This document shows, one piece after another, positions 1 to 8,294 of a DNA stretch of 52,182 bases (position 1 is its first letter; each line of letters starts with the position of its first letter). The notes below the pieces were generated by a model. That model was given only the letters and a program-made list of their open reading frames with translations, made no database searches and was not told the DNA's origin. Source of the stretch: Ruminococcus flavefaciens. GTDB taxonomy: Bacteria > Bacillota > Clostridia > Oscillospirales > Ruminococcaceae. Location of the stretch: the NCBI GenBank assembly GCA_002309635.1, contig DBXO01000013.1, forward strand, positions 1,167 through 53,348, written 5' to 3'. Position numbers and translations under genes: made by a program.

Positions 1-1800
1 AAGCCGTTCAAGCGTGCATTGCAGCCATTCGGCGGTATACGTATGGCTCAGCAGGCATGCAAGGAGTACGGCTATGAGGTCTCACCGAAGGTGGTTGAGA
101 TATTCACCAGGTACAGAAAAACTCACAATCAGGGTGTATTCGACGCATACACTCCCGAGATGAGACTTGCACGTCATTCGGCAATACTCACAGGACTTCC
201 CGACGCATACGGCAGAGGCCGTATCATCGGCGATTACAGAAGAGTTGCTCTCTACGGTGTGGACAGGCTCATTGAAGACAAGAAGCACCAGATAGATACA
301 TCATTAGTAAGAATGACCTCAAAGAATATCCGTCTCCGCGAGGAGCTTGCAGAGCAGGTTCGTGCATTGCAGGACCTCAAGGAACTTGGCAGTATATACG
401 GTTTTGATATCTCAAAGCCTGCGGCTAACGCAAAGGAAGCCGTTCAGTGGCTCTATTTCGGCTATCTTGCCGCAGTCAAGGAGCAGAACGGCGCCGCTAT
501 GTCACTTGGACGTACATCTACTTTCCTTGATATATTCATTCAGCGTGACCTTGACCGCGGTGTTCTCACCGAGGAACAGGCACAGGAGATAATCGACCAC
601 TTCATCATGAAGCTCCGCATAGTCAAGTTCGCCCGTACTCCCGAGTACAACGAGTTATTCTCGGGTGATCCTACATGGATAACAGAGTCCATCGGAGGCG
701 TTGACGTTGACGGTCATCACCTTGTTACAAAGAACAGCTTCCGCTATCTCCATACACTTGAAAACTTAGGAACCGCTCCCGAGCCGAATATGACTATTCT
801 CTGGTCAACAAAGCTCCCGAGGAAGTTCAAGGAATACTGTGCTAAGATGTCGATAAAAACATCTTCTATCCAGTATGAGAACGATGACATGATGAGAGTT
901 GTTCACGGCGATGATTATGCTATCGCCTGCTGCGTATCCTCAATGGTAGTGGGCAAGGAAATGCAGTTCTTCGGAGCAAGAGCCAACCTTGCAAAGTGTC
1001 TCCTCTACGCTATAAACGGCGGTGTGGACGAGCGCCTCGGACTTCAGGTAGGTCCTAAGTACAGACCTGTGGACAGCGAGTACCTCGACTTCGACGATGT
1101 TTGGGAGAAGTACATGGATATGATGGAGTGGCTGGCTGGACTTTATGTCAACACCCTCAACGTTATCCACTATATGCACGACAAGTACAGCTACGAGAGA
1201 CTGCAAATGGCTCTCCATGACCGTGATGTAAAGCGCTATTTTGCAACAGGTATCGCAGGACTTTCAGTCGTTGCTGATTCGCTCTCCGCTATCAAGTACG
1301 CAAAGGTAAAGCCTATCCGCAAGGATATCGAAATAAAGGACAAGGCAGGCAATGTCACAAGCGTTGCCAAGAACGTTGTCGTTGACTATGAGATAGAGGG
1401 AGACTTCCCGAAGTACGGCAACAACGACGACCGTGTAGACCAGCTTGCAGTAGAAGTTGTCCGCAGATTTATGGATTGCGTAAGAAAGCACCACACCTAC
1501 CGTGACAGCGTGCCTACAATGTCTATCCTTACAATTACTTCAAACGTTGTGTACGGCAAAAAGACAGGTAATACTCCCGACGGCAGAAAACAGGGAGTTC
1601 CGCTGGCTCCCGGTGCAAACCCGATGCATGGCAGAGACACTCACGGCGCAGTAGCTTCACTCTCGTCAGTTGCCAAGCTGCCTTTCAGACACGCACAGGA
1701 CGGTATCTCCAACACATTCTCCATAGTTCCTAGTGCTCTTGGTAAGGATATGGAGGTATTCGCCGGAGATCTTGATCTGGACAAGCTCAGAGGAGAATAA
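1..1800 (+). CDS. pflB: Pyruvate formate-lyase catalytic subunit (5' partial), lacking the glycyl-radical domain
   Basis: The frame is open from base 1, so the true start lies upstream; 599 residues are in the window. Formate C-acetyltransferase converts pyruvate and CoA to acetyl-CoA and formate in the cytoplasm. It is nearly colinear with E. coli PFL: FGGIRM, then YRKTHNQGVFDAYTP, TGLPDAYGRGRIIGDYRR, the adjacent catalytic cysteines in YAIACCVSSMVVGK (codons at 928-933) and GKKTGNTPDGR. The protein stops at ALGKDMEVFAGDLDLDKLRGE, just where E. coli PFL enters its C-terminal glycyl-radical domain. The RVSGYAV radical loop is absent here and is instead encoded separately at 2144-2383. The stop is 1 base before the next start codon, so translation is probably coupled. 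No activating enzyme gene is visible. Confidence 0.95.
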   Translation, partial: KPFKRALQPFGGIRMAQQACKEYGYEVSPKVVEIFTRYRKTHNQGVFDAYTPEMRLARHSAILTGLPDAYGRGRIIGDYRRVALYGVDRLIEDKKHQIDTSLVRMTSKNIRLREELAEQVRALQDLKELGSIYGFDISKPAANAKEAVQWLYFGYLAAVKEQNGAAMSLGRTSTFLDIFIQRDLDRGVLTEEQAQEIIDHFIMKLRIVKFARTPEYNELFSGDPTWITESIGGVDVDGHHLVTKNSFRYLHTLENLGTAPEPNMTILWSTKLPRKFKEYCAKMSIKTSSIQYENDDMMRVVHGDDYAIACCVSSMVVGKEMQFFGARANLAKCLLYAINGGVDERLGLQVGPKYRPVDSEYLDFDDVWEKYMDMMEWLAGLYVNTLNVIHYMHDKYSYERLQMALHDRDVKRYFATGIAGLSVVADSLSAIKYAKVKPIRKDIEIKDKAGNVTSVAKNVVVDYEIEGDFPKYGNNDDRVDQLAVEVVRRFMDCVRKHHTYRDSVPTMSILTITSNVVYGKKTGNTPDGRKQGVPLAPGANPMHGRDTHGAVASLSSVAKLPFRHAQDGISNTFSIVPSALGKDMEVFAGDLDLDKLRGE

Positions 1801-1801
1801 T

Positions 1802-2005
1802 ATGGGTATCTCCGAAGATAAAAACTCCCCTGCGGAGCTTGCTGACCTTATAGATCAGCTCATGTCGCAGGGAAGCGGTCATGTAAATATAGTCGGCAAC
1901 GGCTCGGAGCTGAAAGTAAATACCGTGAAGAGCACAGATATATGCGGCACTAAAGGCGCCTGCTGTCAGCCCACAGAGCTTGAGCCCGAGGACGACGAGT
2001 TATAA
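1802..2005 (+). CDS. 67-aa Cys-containing protein between the two halves of PFL
   Basis: ATG at 1802 follows the pfl stop by one base and has AGGAG about 8 bases upstream, inside the end of pfl. I do not recognise a named family. Residues about 10-30 (ELADLIDQLMSQGSGHVNIVG) resemble the first 30 residues of the separate glycyl-radical domain (LIELLDGYVEKGGHHLNVNV), so it may be a degenerate paralogue of that domain's entry segment. It lacks the radical loop. The C-terminal part has three cysteines (DICGTKGACCQP) and an acidic tail. It could be an accessory or docking subunit of the split enzyme; this is inference from position and similarity only. Confidence 0.75.
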   Translation: MGISEDKNSPAELADLIDQLMSQGSGHVNIVGNGSELKVNTVKSTDICGTKGACCQPTELEPEDDEL

Positions 2006-2041
2006 ATTATGATGTACACTTCTTGGACGTAAAAAAATAAT

Positions 2042-2118
2042 TGTAGGGGGCGATGCCTACATCGCCCCGTTAAATAAAACATATCTCAATCGGGCTGATG
2101 TGGGCATCAGCCCCTACA
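2042..2118. repeat. Composite GC-rich palindromic intergenic element
   Basis: The ends are inverted (TGTAGGGG ... CCCCTACA) and enclose two small hairpins, GGGCGATG/CATCGCCC-like and GGGCTGATG/CATCAGCCC. It fills most of the gap between the 67-aa gene and the glycyl-radical-domain gene. Related elements occur at 25132-25248 and 50674-50716. It has no T-run and no coding potential, so it looks like a dispersed REP- or MITE-like element rather than a terminator. Confidence 0.6.
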
Positions 2119-2143
2119 CAGGAACAAGGAGGAAAGAAAGAAT

Positions 2144-2383
2144 ATGGATAATCAGAAACAGGTAGACAACCTCATCGAATTGCTTGACGGCTACGTTGAA
2201 AAAGGCGGACACCACCTCAACGTAAACGTTTTCACACGTGAAACTCTCCTTGACGCTCAGGCACACCCCGAGAAGTACCCTCAGCTCACTGTAAGAGTTT
2301 CGGGCTATGCAGTAAACTTCGTAAAACTGACTAAAGAACAGCAGGACGACGTTATTTCGCGTACTTTTCATTCACATCTATGA
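2144..2383 (+). CDS. Stand-alone glycyl-radical domain (PFL C-terminal domain in trans)
   Basis: 79 residues, ATG at 2144 with AAGGAGG upstream. The sequence matches the last ~80 residues of full-length PFL: GGHHLNVNVFTRETLLDA, HPEKYPQL, the radical loop RVSGYAVNF (radical Gly is residue 54) and LTKEQQDDVISRTF. Compared with E. coli GrcA/YfiD (about 127 aa, a repair cofactor for damaged PFL) it is shorter and carries only the domain missing from the upstream subunit. The simplest reading is that it is the obligate radical-bearing subunit, assembling with the truncated PFL and activated by a PFL-activating enzyme encoded elsewhere. A GrcA-like spare role would require another intact PFL in the genome. 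Confidence 0.92.
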   Translation: MDNQKQVDNLIELLDGYVEKGGHHLNVNVFTRETLLDAQAHPEKYPQLTVRVSGYAVNFVKLTKEQQDDVISRTFHSHL

Positions 2384-2404
2384 AAAATAAAAACGGAGGT
2401 AAAT

Positions 2405-5041
2405 ATGAATAAAAAGAATTATGAAATAGTTGACAGCACGGAAAAGCTTGAAAAAGCAATCGAAAAAGTAAGGCAGGCGCAAAAGCAGTTTGCGGTATTC
2501 ACTCAGGAACAGGTAGATAAGATATTCCTTGCAGCTGCAACAGCGGCAAATAAAAACAGGATACCCCTTGCAAAGCTTGCAGTGGAAGAAACAGGCATGG
2601 GCATTGTCGAGGACAAGGTCATCAAGAACCATTACGCGTCCGAGTACATCTATAACGCATACAGAAACGTAAAGACCTGCGGTATCATCGAAGAGGACAA
2701 GGCTTCGGGAATTACAAAAATTGCCGAACCTATCGGCGTTATAGCCGCTGTTATCCCCACTACGAACCCAACTTCTACAGCTATTTTCAAGTCCCTTATC
2801 GCATTAAAGACAAGAAACGGAATTATCATAAGTCCTCACCCGAGAGCAAAAAAGTCCACTATCGAGGCTGCTAAGATCGTTCTTGAAGCTGCTGTTGCGG
2901 CAGGAGCTCCCGAGGGAATAATCTCATGGATAGACGTTCCCAGCCTTGAAATGACCAATCTTGTTATGGCAGAAGCTGACATAATCCTCGCAACAGGCGG
3001 TCCGGGAATGGTAAAGGCTGCTTATTCCAGCGGCAAGCCTGCCGTGGGCGTAGGTGCAGGAAACACTCCTGCTATAATCGACGAATCCGCGGATATCATA
3101 CTTGCTGTAAACTCAATTATCCACTCCAAAACTTTCGATAACGGTATGATATGTGCTTCTGAGCAGTCGACTATCGTGCACAAGAATATCTACAATAAAG
3201 TCAAGGCTGAATTTGCCGCAAGAGGCTGCTATTTCCTTACAAAAGCCGAAAAGGAAAAAGTCGGCAAGACTATCCTTATAAACGGAGCTCTCAACGCTAA
3301 AATAGTCGGACAGAGCGCTTGCAGGATATCAGAGCTTGCAGGAGTTAAAGTTCCCGAGGGCACAAAAATACTCATTGGTGAGACGGTCAGCACAGAGCTT
3401 TCCGAGGAATTCGCTCACGAGAAGCTCTCACCTGTTCTTGCAATGTACAAGGCGGAGGATATACACGACGCATTCAATAAAGCCGAAAAGCTTATTGCAG
3501 ACGGCGGCTACGGTCACACCTCATCAATATATCTTGACACTATCACACAGCAGGACAAGCTCGAAGAATTCCGCAGCCGAATGAAGACCTGCCGTATACT
3601 TGTAAACACTCCATCATCCCAAGGGGGTATAGGCGACATCTACAACTTCCGACTCACTCCGTCCCTTACCCTCGGCTGCGGCTCATGGGGCGGAAATTCC
3701 GTAAGCGAAAACGTCGGAGTAAAGCATCTGCTCAACATCAAAACTGTTGCCGAAAGGAGAGAAAATATGCTTTGGTTCAGAGCTCCCGAAAAGATATACA
3801 TGAAGCGCGGCTGCCTGCCTACAGCACTTGACGAGCTGAAAACCATTATGGACAAGAAGCGTGCTTTCATCGTAACGGATAAGTTCCTCTACGAAAACGG
3901 CTTCACAAAGCCCATAACGGACAAGCTTGACGAGCTGGGCATACAGCACTCTTCTTTCTTTGATGTAGCTCCTGATCCGACTCTTGCTTGTGCTAAGGAG
4001 GGCGCAGCGCAGATATCCGTATTCAAGCCCGATGTTATCATCGCTGTGGGCGGCGGTTCTGCTATGGACGCCGCAAAGATAATGTGGGTTCTCTACGAGC
4101 ACCCCGAGGCTGATTTTACGGATATGGCAATGCGCTTCATGGATATACGCAAGAGAGTTTACACTTTTCCGAAAATGGGCGAAAAGGCATATTTTGTGGC
4201 TATCCCCACATCTGCGGGAACAGGCTCGGAGGTAACTCCTTTCGCAGTTATCACCGACGAGAGCACAGGAGTAAAATACCCCCTTGCCGACTATGAGCTC
4301 CTGCCGAATATGGCAATAATCGACACCGACCTCCACATGAGCGCACCTAAGGGACTTACCTCTGCTTCAGGTATAGACGCTGTAACTCACGCTCTCGAAG
4401 CATACGCCTCTGTAATGGCGACAGACTTCACAGACGGTCTGGCACTAAAGGCTCTGAAAATAATATTCGAGTATCTCCCACGCGCCTATGACAACGGTCC
4501 CAACGATCCCGAAGCAAGAGAGAAAATGGCCAATGCCGCAACAATGGCAGGTATGGCTTTTGCAAACGCATTTCTCGGCGTCAGCCACTCCCTTGCACAT
4601 AAGCTGGGAGCTTACCACCATATCCCCCACGGTATCGCAAATGCCCTTGTAATTGAAGATGTACTGCGCTTCAATGCGGCGGAAACTCCTGCAAAAATGG
4701 GTACTTTTCCTCAGTATGACCACCCTCATACTCTTGAACGCTATGCAGAGGTTGCGGATTATCTCGGACTTGGCGGAAAAACTCCAAAGGACAAGCTTGA
4801 AAAGCTCATTGCCGCTATAAGGGAGCTCCGCCATAAGATCGGCATAAAGGATACTATCGCAGATTACGGCGTTTCCGAAAAGGATTTCATGGCTACTCTC
4901 GATGAAATGACAGAAAATGCATTCGATGACCAGTGTACAGGTGAAAATCCTCGTTATCCGCTTCTCAGCGAGATAAAGCAGATATACCTCAACGCTTATT
5001 ACGGCAGAACATTCACCGAAAAAGAGTATCCAAAGGCTTGA
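2405..5041 (+). CDS. adhE: Bifunctional acetaldehyde-CoA/alcohol dehydrogenase
   Basis: 878 aa, the usual AdhE length; ATG with GGAGG 7 bases upstream and 21 bases after the glycyl-radical gene, so co-transcribed. The N-terminal half is the CoA-acylating aldehyde dehydrogenase, with catalytic Cys250 in GMICASEQS. The C-terminal half is an iron-dependent alcohol dehydrogenase, with GGGSAMDAAK near residue 548, PTSAGTGSEVTPF and the metal-binding segment HSLAHKLGAYHHIPHG near residues 728-745. It reduces acetyl-CoA to ethanol via acetaldehyde using two NADH, disposing of the acetyl-CoA made by PFL. AdhE forms spirosomes in other bacteria. Confidence 0.97.
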   Translation: MNKKNYEIVDSTEKLEKAIEKVRQAQKQFAVFTQEQVDKIFLAAATAANKNRIPLAKLAVEETGMGIVEDKVIKNHYASEYIYNAYRNVKTCGIIEEDKASGITKIAEPIGVIAAVIPTTNPTSTAIFKSLIALKTRNGIIISPHPRAKKSTIEAAKIVLEAAVAAGAPEGIISWIDVPSLEMTNLVMAEADIILATGGPGMVKAAYSSGKPAVGVGAGNTPAIIDESADIILAVNSIIHSKTFDNGMICASEQSTIVHKNIYNKVKAEFAARGCYFLTKAEKEKVGKTILINGALNAKIVGQSACRISELAGVKVPEGTKILIGETVSTELSEEFAHEKLSPVLAMYKAEDIHDAFNKAEKLIADGGYGHTSSIYLDTITQQDKLEEFRSRMKTCRILVNTPSSQGGIGDIYNFRLTPSLTLGCGSWGGNSVSENVGVKHLLNIKTVAERRENMLWFRAPEKIYMKRGCLPTALDELKTIMDKKRAFIVTDKFLYENGFTKPITDKLDELGIQHSSFFDVAPDPTLACAKEGAAQISVFKPDVIIAVGGGSAMDAAKIMWVLYEHPEADFTDMAMRFMDIRKRVYTFPKMGEKAYFVAIPTSAGTGSEVTPFAVITDESTGVKYPLADYELLPNMAIIDTDLHMSAPKGLTSASGIDAVTHALEAYASVMATDFTDGLALKALKIIFEYLPRAYDNGPNDPEAREKMANAATMAGMAFANAFLGVSHSLAHKLGAYHHIPHGIANALVIEDVLRFNAAETPAKMGTFPQYDHPHTLERYAEVADYLGLGGKTPKDKLEKLIAAIRELRHKIGIKDTIADYGVSEKDFMATLDEMTENAFDDQCTGENPRYPLLSEIKQIYLNAYYGRTFTEKEYPKA

Positions 5042-5055
5042 AAGGAGACTATGCT

Positions 5056-5805
5056 ATGAAACTTGATAATTGTATCTCAGAAAGAATAAATAAGAAGATA
5101 TTCCGTGATGGAAACAAGTGCATAAAGCTGTTTGACGAAGTATTTTCAAAGTCCGACGTTCTCAATGAAGCTCTCAACCATGCGAGAGTTGAGGAAACGG
5201 GACTGAATGTGCCTGAGCTTTATGAAGTTACAAGAATTGACGGAAAGTGGGCTATTGTTTCGCAGTTTATCGAGGGAGAAAGGCTCTCGGACCTTATTGC
5301 GGCAAATCCTAAAAAATACGATGAATATATGGAAATGTTCGTGGATATACAGCTTGATATCCAGTCAAGAAATTGTCCACTTTTAAGCCGTCTGAAAGAC
5401 AAAATGAACCGCAAGATTGACCTTACCGACCTTGACGAGACCACAAAATATGACCTTCACACCCGCCTTGACGGCATGAAGAAGCACAACAAGCTTTGCC
5501 ACGGCGACTATACTCCCTCAAATATTATCATAACTCCTGATAACATGCCATATATTCTCGACTGGGCTCACGCTACCCAGGGCAATGCTTCCGCAGACGC
5601 AGCAAGGACGTATCTCACCTTCTGCCTTGAGGGAAATATCGCAGGCGCAGACAAATATCTCGAACTTTTCTGCAAAAAGAGTGCAACTGCAAAGAAATAT
5701 GTTCAGTCATGGATGCCTATAGTCGCAGCTTCGCAATCTGTGAAGAAAAAGGATAAGGAAAAAGACATTCTCCTTTCATGGGTGAATGTGGTAGATTATG
5801 AATAA
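5056..5805 (+). CDS. Aminoglycoside/choline-kinase-like phosphotransferase
   Basis: 249 aa. I chose ATG 5056 because AAGGAG lies 8 bases upstream; an in-frame TTG at 5038 overlaps adhE and has no such site. It has the APH/choline-kinase fold signature: HGDYTPSN with catalytic Asp151 and Asn156, and the metal-binding ILDW (Asp169) further on. The substrate cannot be read from the sequence; in this family it may be a small hydroxylated metabolite rather than an antibiotic. Its place between adhE and the formate channel suggests a housekeeping role tied to fermentation, but that is inference. Confidence 0.8.
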   Translation: MKLDNCISERINKKIFRDGNKCIKLFDEVFSKSDVLNEALNHARVEETGLNVPELYEVTRIDGKWAIVSQFIEGERLSDLIAANPKKYDEYMEMFVDIQLDIQSRNCPLLSRLKDKMNRKIDLTDLDETTKYDLHTRLDGMKKHNKLCHGDYTPSNIIITPDNMPYILDWAHATQGNASADAARTYLTFCLEGNIAGADKYLELFCKKSATAKKYVQSWMPIVAASQSVKKKDKEKDILLSWVNVVDYE

Positions 5806-6439
5806 AAACGTCAGAAAATACATTGTTCTTAGTTTGAATGCAGTGCTTTCGGGCATAATGATAAGCGTCGGCGGTACGGTGTATCTGCTGTGTGAAAATA
5901 AGATAATCGGCAGTTTCCTTTTCAGCTTCGAACTTTTCACCATAGTTCAGAGAGGCTTTGCTCTGTATACAGGAAAAGTCGGTTATATCCCCGAAAACTC
6001 TCCCGTCTATATTATCGAAGTAATCGTCACGCTTATCGGAAATGCCGCAGGTACTGCATTTGCAGCAATTATGCTGAGGCAGACAAAGTTCTCGCAGGCG
6101 CTTCGTGAAAAAGCAGACATATGTATGACCGCAAAGACAGGCGATACCATCGTCAGTCAGCTTATCCTCGGTGCTTTCTGCGGAATGCTAATGTACCTCG
6201 CAGTGGACAACGCTAAGGAATGCACAAAAAGAAATGCCGATCTGTCACTTGTTTTCGGCATTTCCATACCCGTTATGATATTCATAATCTGCGGCTTCAA
6301 TCATTCGATAGCAGACGCATTTTATATGTTTATGGCAGGGACTTTCTCTCAGGATATGTCGTACATACTGACAGTTGCGGCAGGAAATGCCATAGGAGGT
6401 ATGTTGATACCAATCGTAAAAAAGATAACCTCATCTTGA
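5798..6439 (+). CDS. Formate/nitrite transporter family channel
   Basis: 213 aa, overlapping the kinase gene by 8 bases. Several hydrophobic segments and the motifs ICGFNHSIADAFYMF and AAGNAIGGMLIP match the FNT (FocA/NirC) family, which is usually 250-290 aa, so this copy is on the short side. FNT proteins form pentameric channels for formate or similar monovalent anions. Being last in an operon that begins with pyruvate formate-lyase, formate export is the likely role, giving a focA-like function. A strong terminator follows at 6461. Confidence 0.85.
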   Translation: MNKNVRKYIVLSLNAVLSGIMISVGGTVYLLCENKIIGSFLFSFELFTIVQRGFALYTGKVGYIPENSPVYIIEVIVTLIGNAAGTAFAAIMLRQTKFSQALREKADICMTAKTGDTIVSQLILGAFCGMLMYLAVDNAKECTKRNADLSLVFGISIPVMIFIICGFNHSIADAFYMFMAGTFSQDMSYILTVAAGNAIGGMLIPIVKKITSS

Positions 6440-6460
6440 TACTTCCGTATATACAAAACA

Positions 6461-6491
6461 AGGCAGGGATTTTTATTCCCTGCCTTTTTTT
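6461..6491 (+). terminator. Intrinsic terminator of the fermentation operon
   Basis: AGGCAGGGA and TCCCTGCCT form a 9-bp stem with a 7-base loop, followed by a run of seven T. It lies 21 bases after the channel gene stop. Confidence 0.88.
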
Positions 6492-6586
6492 CTGTGTAAT
6501 TATTCTTCCTTTCCTTTCGTCGCATTTTCATACTGCTTTTTAAGCAAAGTTTTCCAAATTATGATAAATAATCTGAAATTGAATGT

Positions 6587-6627
6587 AAAAAACAGCCGCT
6601 CTGTATTATTATGAGCGACTGTTTTTT
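6587..6627. terminator. Bidirectional terminator at the end of the 7-15 kb minus-strand cluster
   Basis: AACAGCCGCTC and GAGCGACTGTT pair with one mismatch around an 11-base loop and have A- and T-runs on both sides. On the minus strand it lies just beyond the stop of the iron-type ABC ATPase gene. Confidence 0.75.
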
Positions 6628-6658
6628 ATATGGAGAGTTTTTGACCAGATTGCGGTAT

Positions 6659-7444
6659 TTAAACAAGATAAAGCGGTGTAACGCTTTTATATTCCTTTCC
6701 CATATAACTGAAATTATCAATAAATACCTGAACAGAAAACGATCTTTTCATATTGTCCTCGTTTACAATATCTTCAGCGTTACCGAAAATATTTGTGCCG
6801 TCCCTGTTAAGGATAAGTGCTTTATCAGATATTTTCAAGGCGTGTTCGGGATAATGAGTGTTAACAATTGCAGATATACCTCTTTTTTCTGATAACTTTC
6901 TTATAGTTTCCAGTATTATCAACTGATTTTTGAAGTCAAGATTTGACTCAGGTTCATCAAGTACAAGCATGGAAGGATCTATGGTGAGAGCCCTTGCAAT
7001 AAGTACCATCTGCAGCTCACCGCCGCTCATTTCAGTGCAGAGTTTGTCTGCAAGATAGGTTATTCCCATATCCTCCATTGCACGTTCAGCCGCGGCACGG
7101 TCCTCGGCTTTGGGCTGTGAGAACGTACCGAGGTGAGCGCTTCTTCCGAGCGTTACCATGTCTATTGCGGAATATCCGAAAGCAGAGCCTTTTGCTTGTG
7201 GAACATATGCTATCTTCTGCCAGAAATCACGGCTTTTAATATTTTTTATGTCTATGCCGTCTATGAGTGATTCTCCGCTTTCCCATTTTAAAAGTCCCAT
7301 CATACATTTCAGCAGAGTAGTCTTTCCCACACCGTTTGAACCAAGTACGGATAAAACTTCACCATCCCTGACTTCAAAATTGATATTCCTGAGTATTTTT
7401 GTATTTTTATAGCCGAAGCAACCGTTTTTTACCTCGAATTTCAT
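6659..7444 (-). CDS. FecE/BtuD-type ABC transporter ATP-binding protein
   Basis: 261 aa from the ATG at 7444, chosen because AGGAGG lies upstream and because it overlaps the stop of the preceding permease remnant (ATGA). Walker A is GSNGVGKTT (residues 35-43), the signature is MSGGE, and Walker B is MLVLDEPESNLD; the Q-loop region reads IAYVPQ. This type energises iron-siderophore, haem or cobalamin importers of the FecCD class. Its permease partner survives only as a 39-residue fragment (7441-7560), so the ATPase is probably an orphan, unless it serves a permease elsewhere or the nearby ECF-like S component. Confidence 0.85.
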   Translation of the reverse strand: MKFEVKNGCFGYKNTKILRNINFEVRDGEVLSVLGSNGVGKTTLLKCMMGLLKWESGESLIDGIDIKNIKSRDFWQKIAYVPQAKGSAFGYSAIDMVTLGRSAHLGTFSQPKAEDRAAAERAMEDMGITYLADKLCTEMSGGELQMVLIARALTIDPSMLVLDEPESNLDFKNQLIILETIRKLSEKRGISAIVNTHYPEHALKISDKALILNRDGTNIFGNAEDIVNEDNMKRSFSVQVFIDNFSYMGKEYKSVTPLYLV

Positions 7445-7560
7445 GTCCAGGAACCTCCTGTTTTTCTTAGAAGTATTATAAATACGGGAGCACCTATTAT
7501 TGCGGTAAGTATGGATATAGGTATCTCTGCGGAAGTCGCACTTCTTGCAAAGGTGTCCAT
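7441..7560 (-). pseudogene. C-terminal remnant of a FecCD-family permease
   Basis: Reading the minus strand from ATG 7560 gives 39 residues including DTFARSATSAEIPISILTA and IGAPVFIILLRKTGGSW. This is the typical C-terminal end of FecCD/BtuC permeases, which are normally about 330 aa. Its TGA overlaps the ATG of the ATPase gene, as in intact operons. Everything upstream of the fragment is missing; the sequence jumps directly to the stop region of the next gene. This is direct evidence for a large internal deletion. Confidence 0.8.
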
Positions 7561-7631
7561 AACTCGTATGCGCCTGTTTTGAATCTGATTTTTGGAGATA
7601 TATCATTTTTCATCGTATCCTGCAACTTTTA

Positions 7632-8282
7632 TCAGATCAGATTGAGTATCCCTATTAGTCCGAACATAGAGAGCCCTAAGCTCGGCATGATGATTCCGGG
7701 GAGATCTTGAAATTTTATCGGATCAATTTTGCGGCAGGTCACGCCAAAGATCAAGAATACAATTGGATTCAGCAGTACACATATCTTTGGTACATCAAGT
7801 GCTCCGTTCAAAATAGCGATTATCACAAGAACTGTCGGTACTAAAAGCGAAATATAGCCTGTGAAGAATGTAGGTGTTATCTGTTTATAGAGCTTTTCAA
7901 GAATATCATCGGCGATTTGCAGATTACCGTGTATCATTGCACCTTTGTAAATAAGCGCCTGCAGGCAAACAAAAGCATGAATAAAAATACCTGCCATTGC
8001 TCCGAAATATCCGAAACCGATTGTCATATAACCGAGCAGCGAATGTGTTTCAGCTATCTGCATACCGATAGAATAAAAACCAAGCCCTACTAACGCATCA
8101 CCTATCATAGCAAGAGCGATTGAAAGTCCAAATCTCCAATCTGCCATTTTGATCCAGTTGCTGTCAATATTCTTTGAAGTTCCAAGCTTTTCATTTCCTT
8201 TACCTTTCAAATCAAAGAGAATATCTCCCGTGCAACAAAGCAGACCGCCAATCAGACCTAATATTGAAAAAACTAAATACAT
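7632..8282 (-). CDS. Polytopic membrane protein of unknown function
   Basis: 216 aa, ATG 8282 with AAAGGAG 8 bases upstream. I see about six hydrophobic segments (for example GLIGGLLCC at the N-terminus, LGYMTIGFGYFGAMAGIFIHAF, and two near the C-terminus) and a short polar loop rich in K/N after the first. I do not recognise a family with confidence. It sits in the same direction as the methyltransferase and ECF-like genes, following an isoprenylcysteine-type methyltransferase remnant. Confidence 0.75.
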   Translation of the reverse strand: MYLVFSILGLIGGLLCCTGDILFDLKGKGNEKLGTSKNIDSNWIKMADWRFGLSIALAMIGDALVGLGFYSIGMQIAETHSLLGYMTIGFGYFGAMAGIFIHAFVCLQALIYKGAMIHGNLQIADDILEKLYKQITPTFFTGYISLLVPTVLVIIAILNGALDVPKICVLLNPIVFLIFGVTCRKIDPIKFQDLPGIIMPSLGLSMFGLIGILNLI

Positions 8283-8294
8283 AGTATGCTCCTT

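Noticed and set aside
2042..2118. Riboswitch or attenuator ahead of the glycyl-radical gene
   Set aside because: The hairpins match a dispersed intergenic element seen at other unrelated loci; no known riboswitch core is visible.
1..2383. Frameshift or sequencing error splitting an ordinary pfl
   Set aside because: Each part has its own start and ribosome site, the gap holds a separate ORF and a repeat, and the parts are complete at domain boundaries, so a single indel cannot rejoin them. Raw reads would still settle it.
3683..4336. 217-codon open frame on the minus strand inside adhE
   Set aside because: It is antisense to strongly conserved alcohol-dehydrogenase motifs, has no ribosome site, and its translation shows no fold-like pattern.
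7445..7606. N-terminal extension of the iron-type ATPase frame
   Set aside because: The extension covers the FecCD remnant in a different frame and lacks a ribosome site; the ATG at 7444 has AGGAGG.
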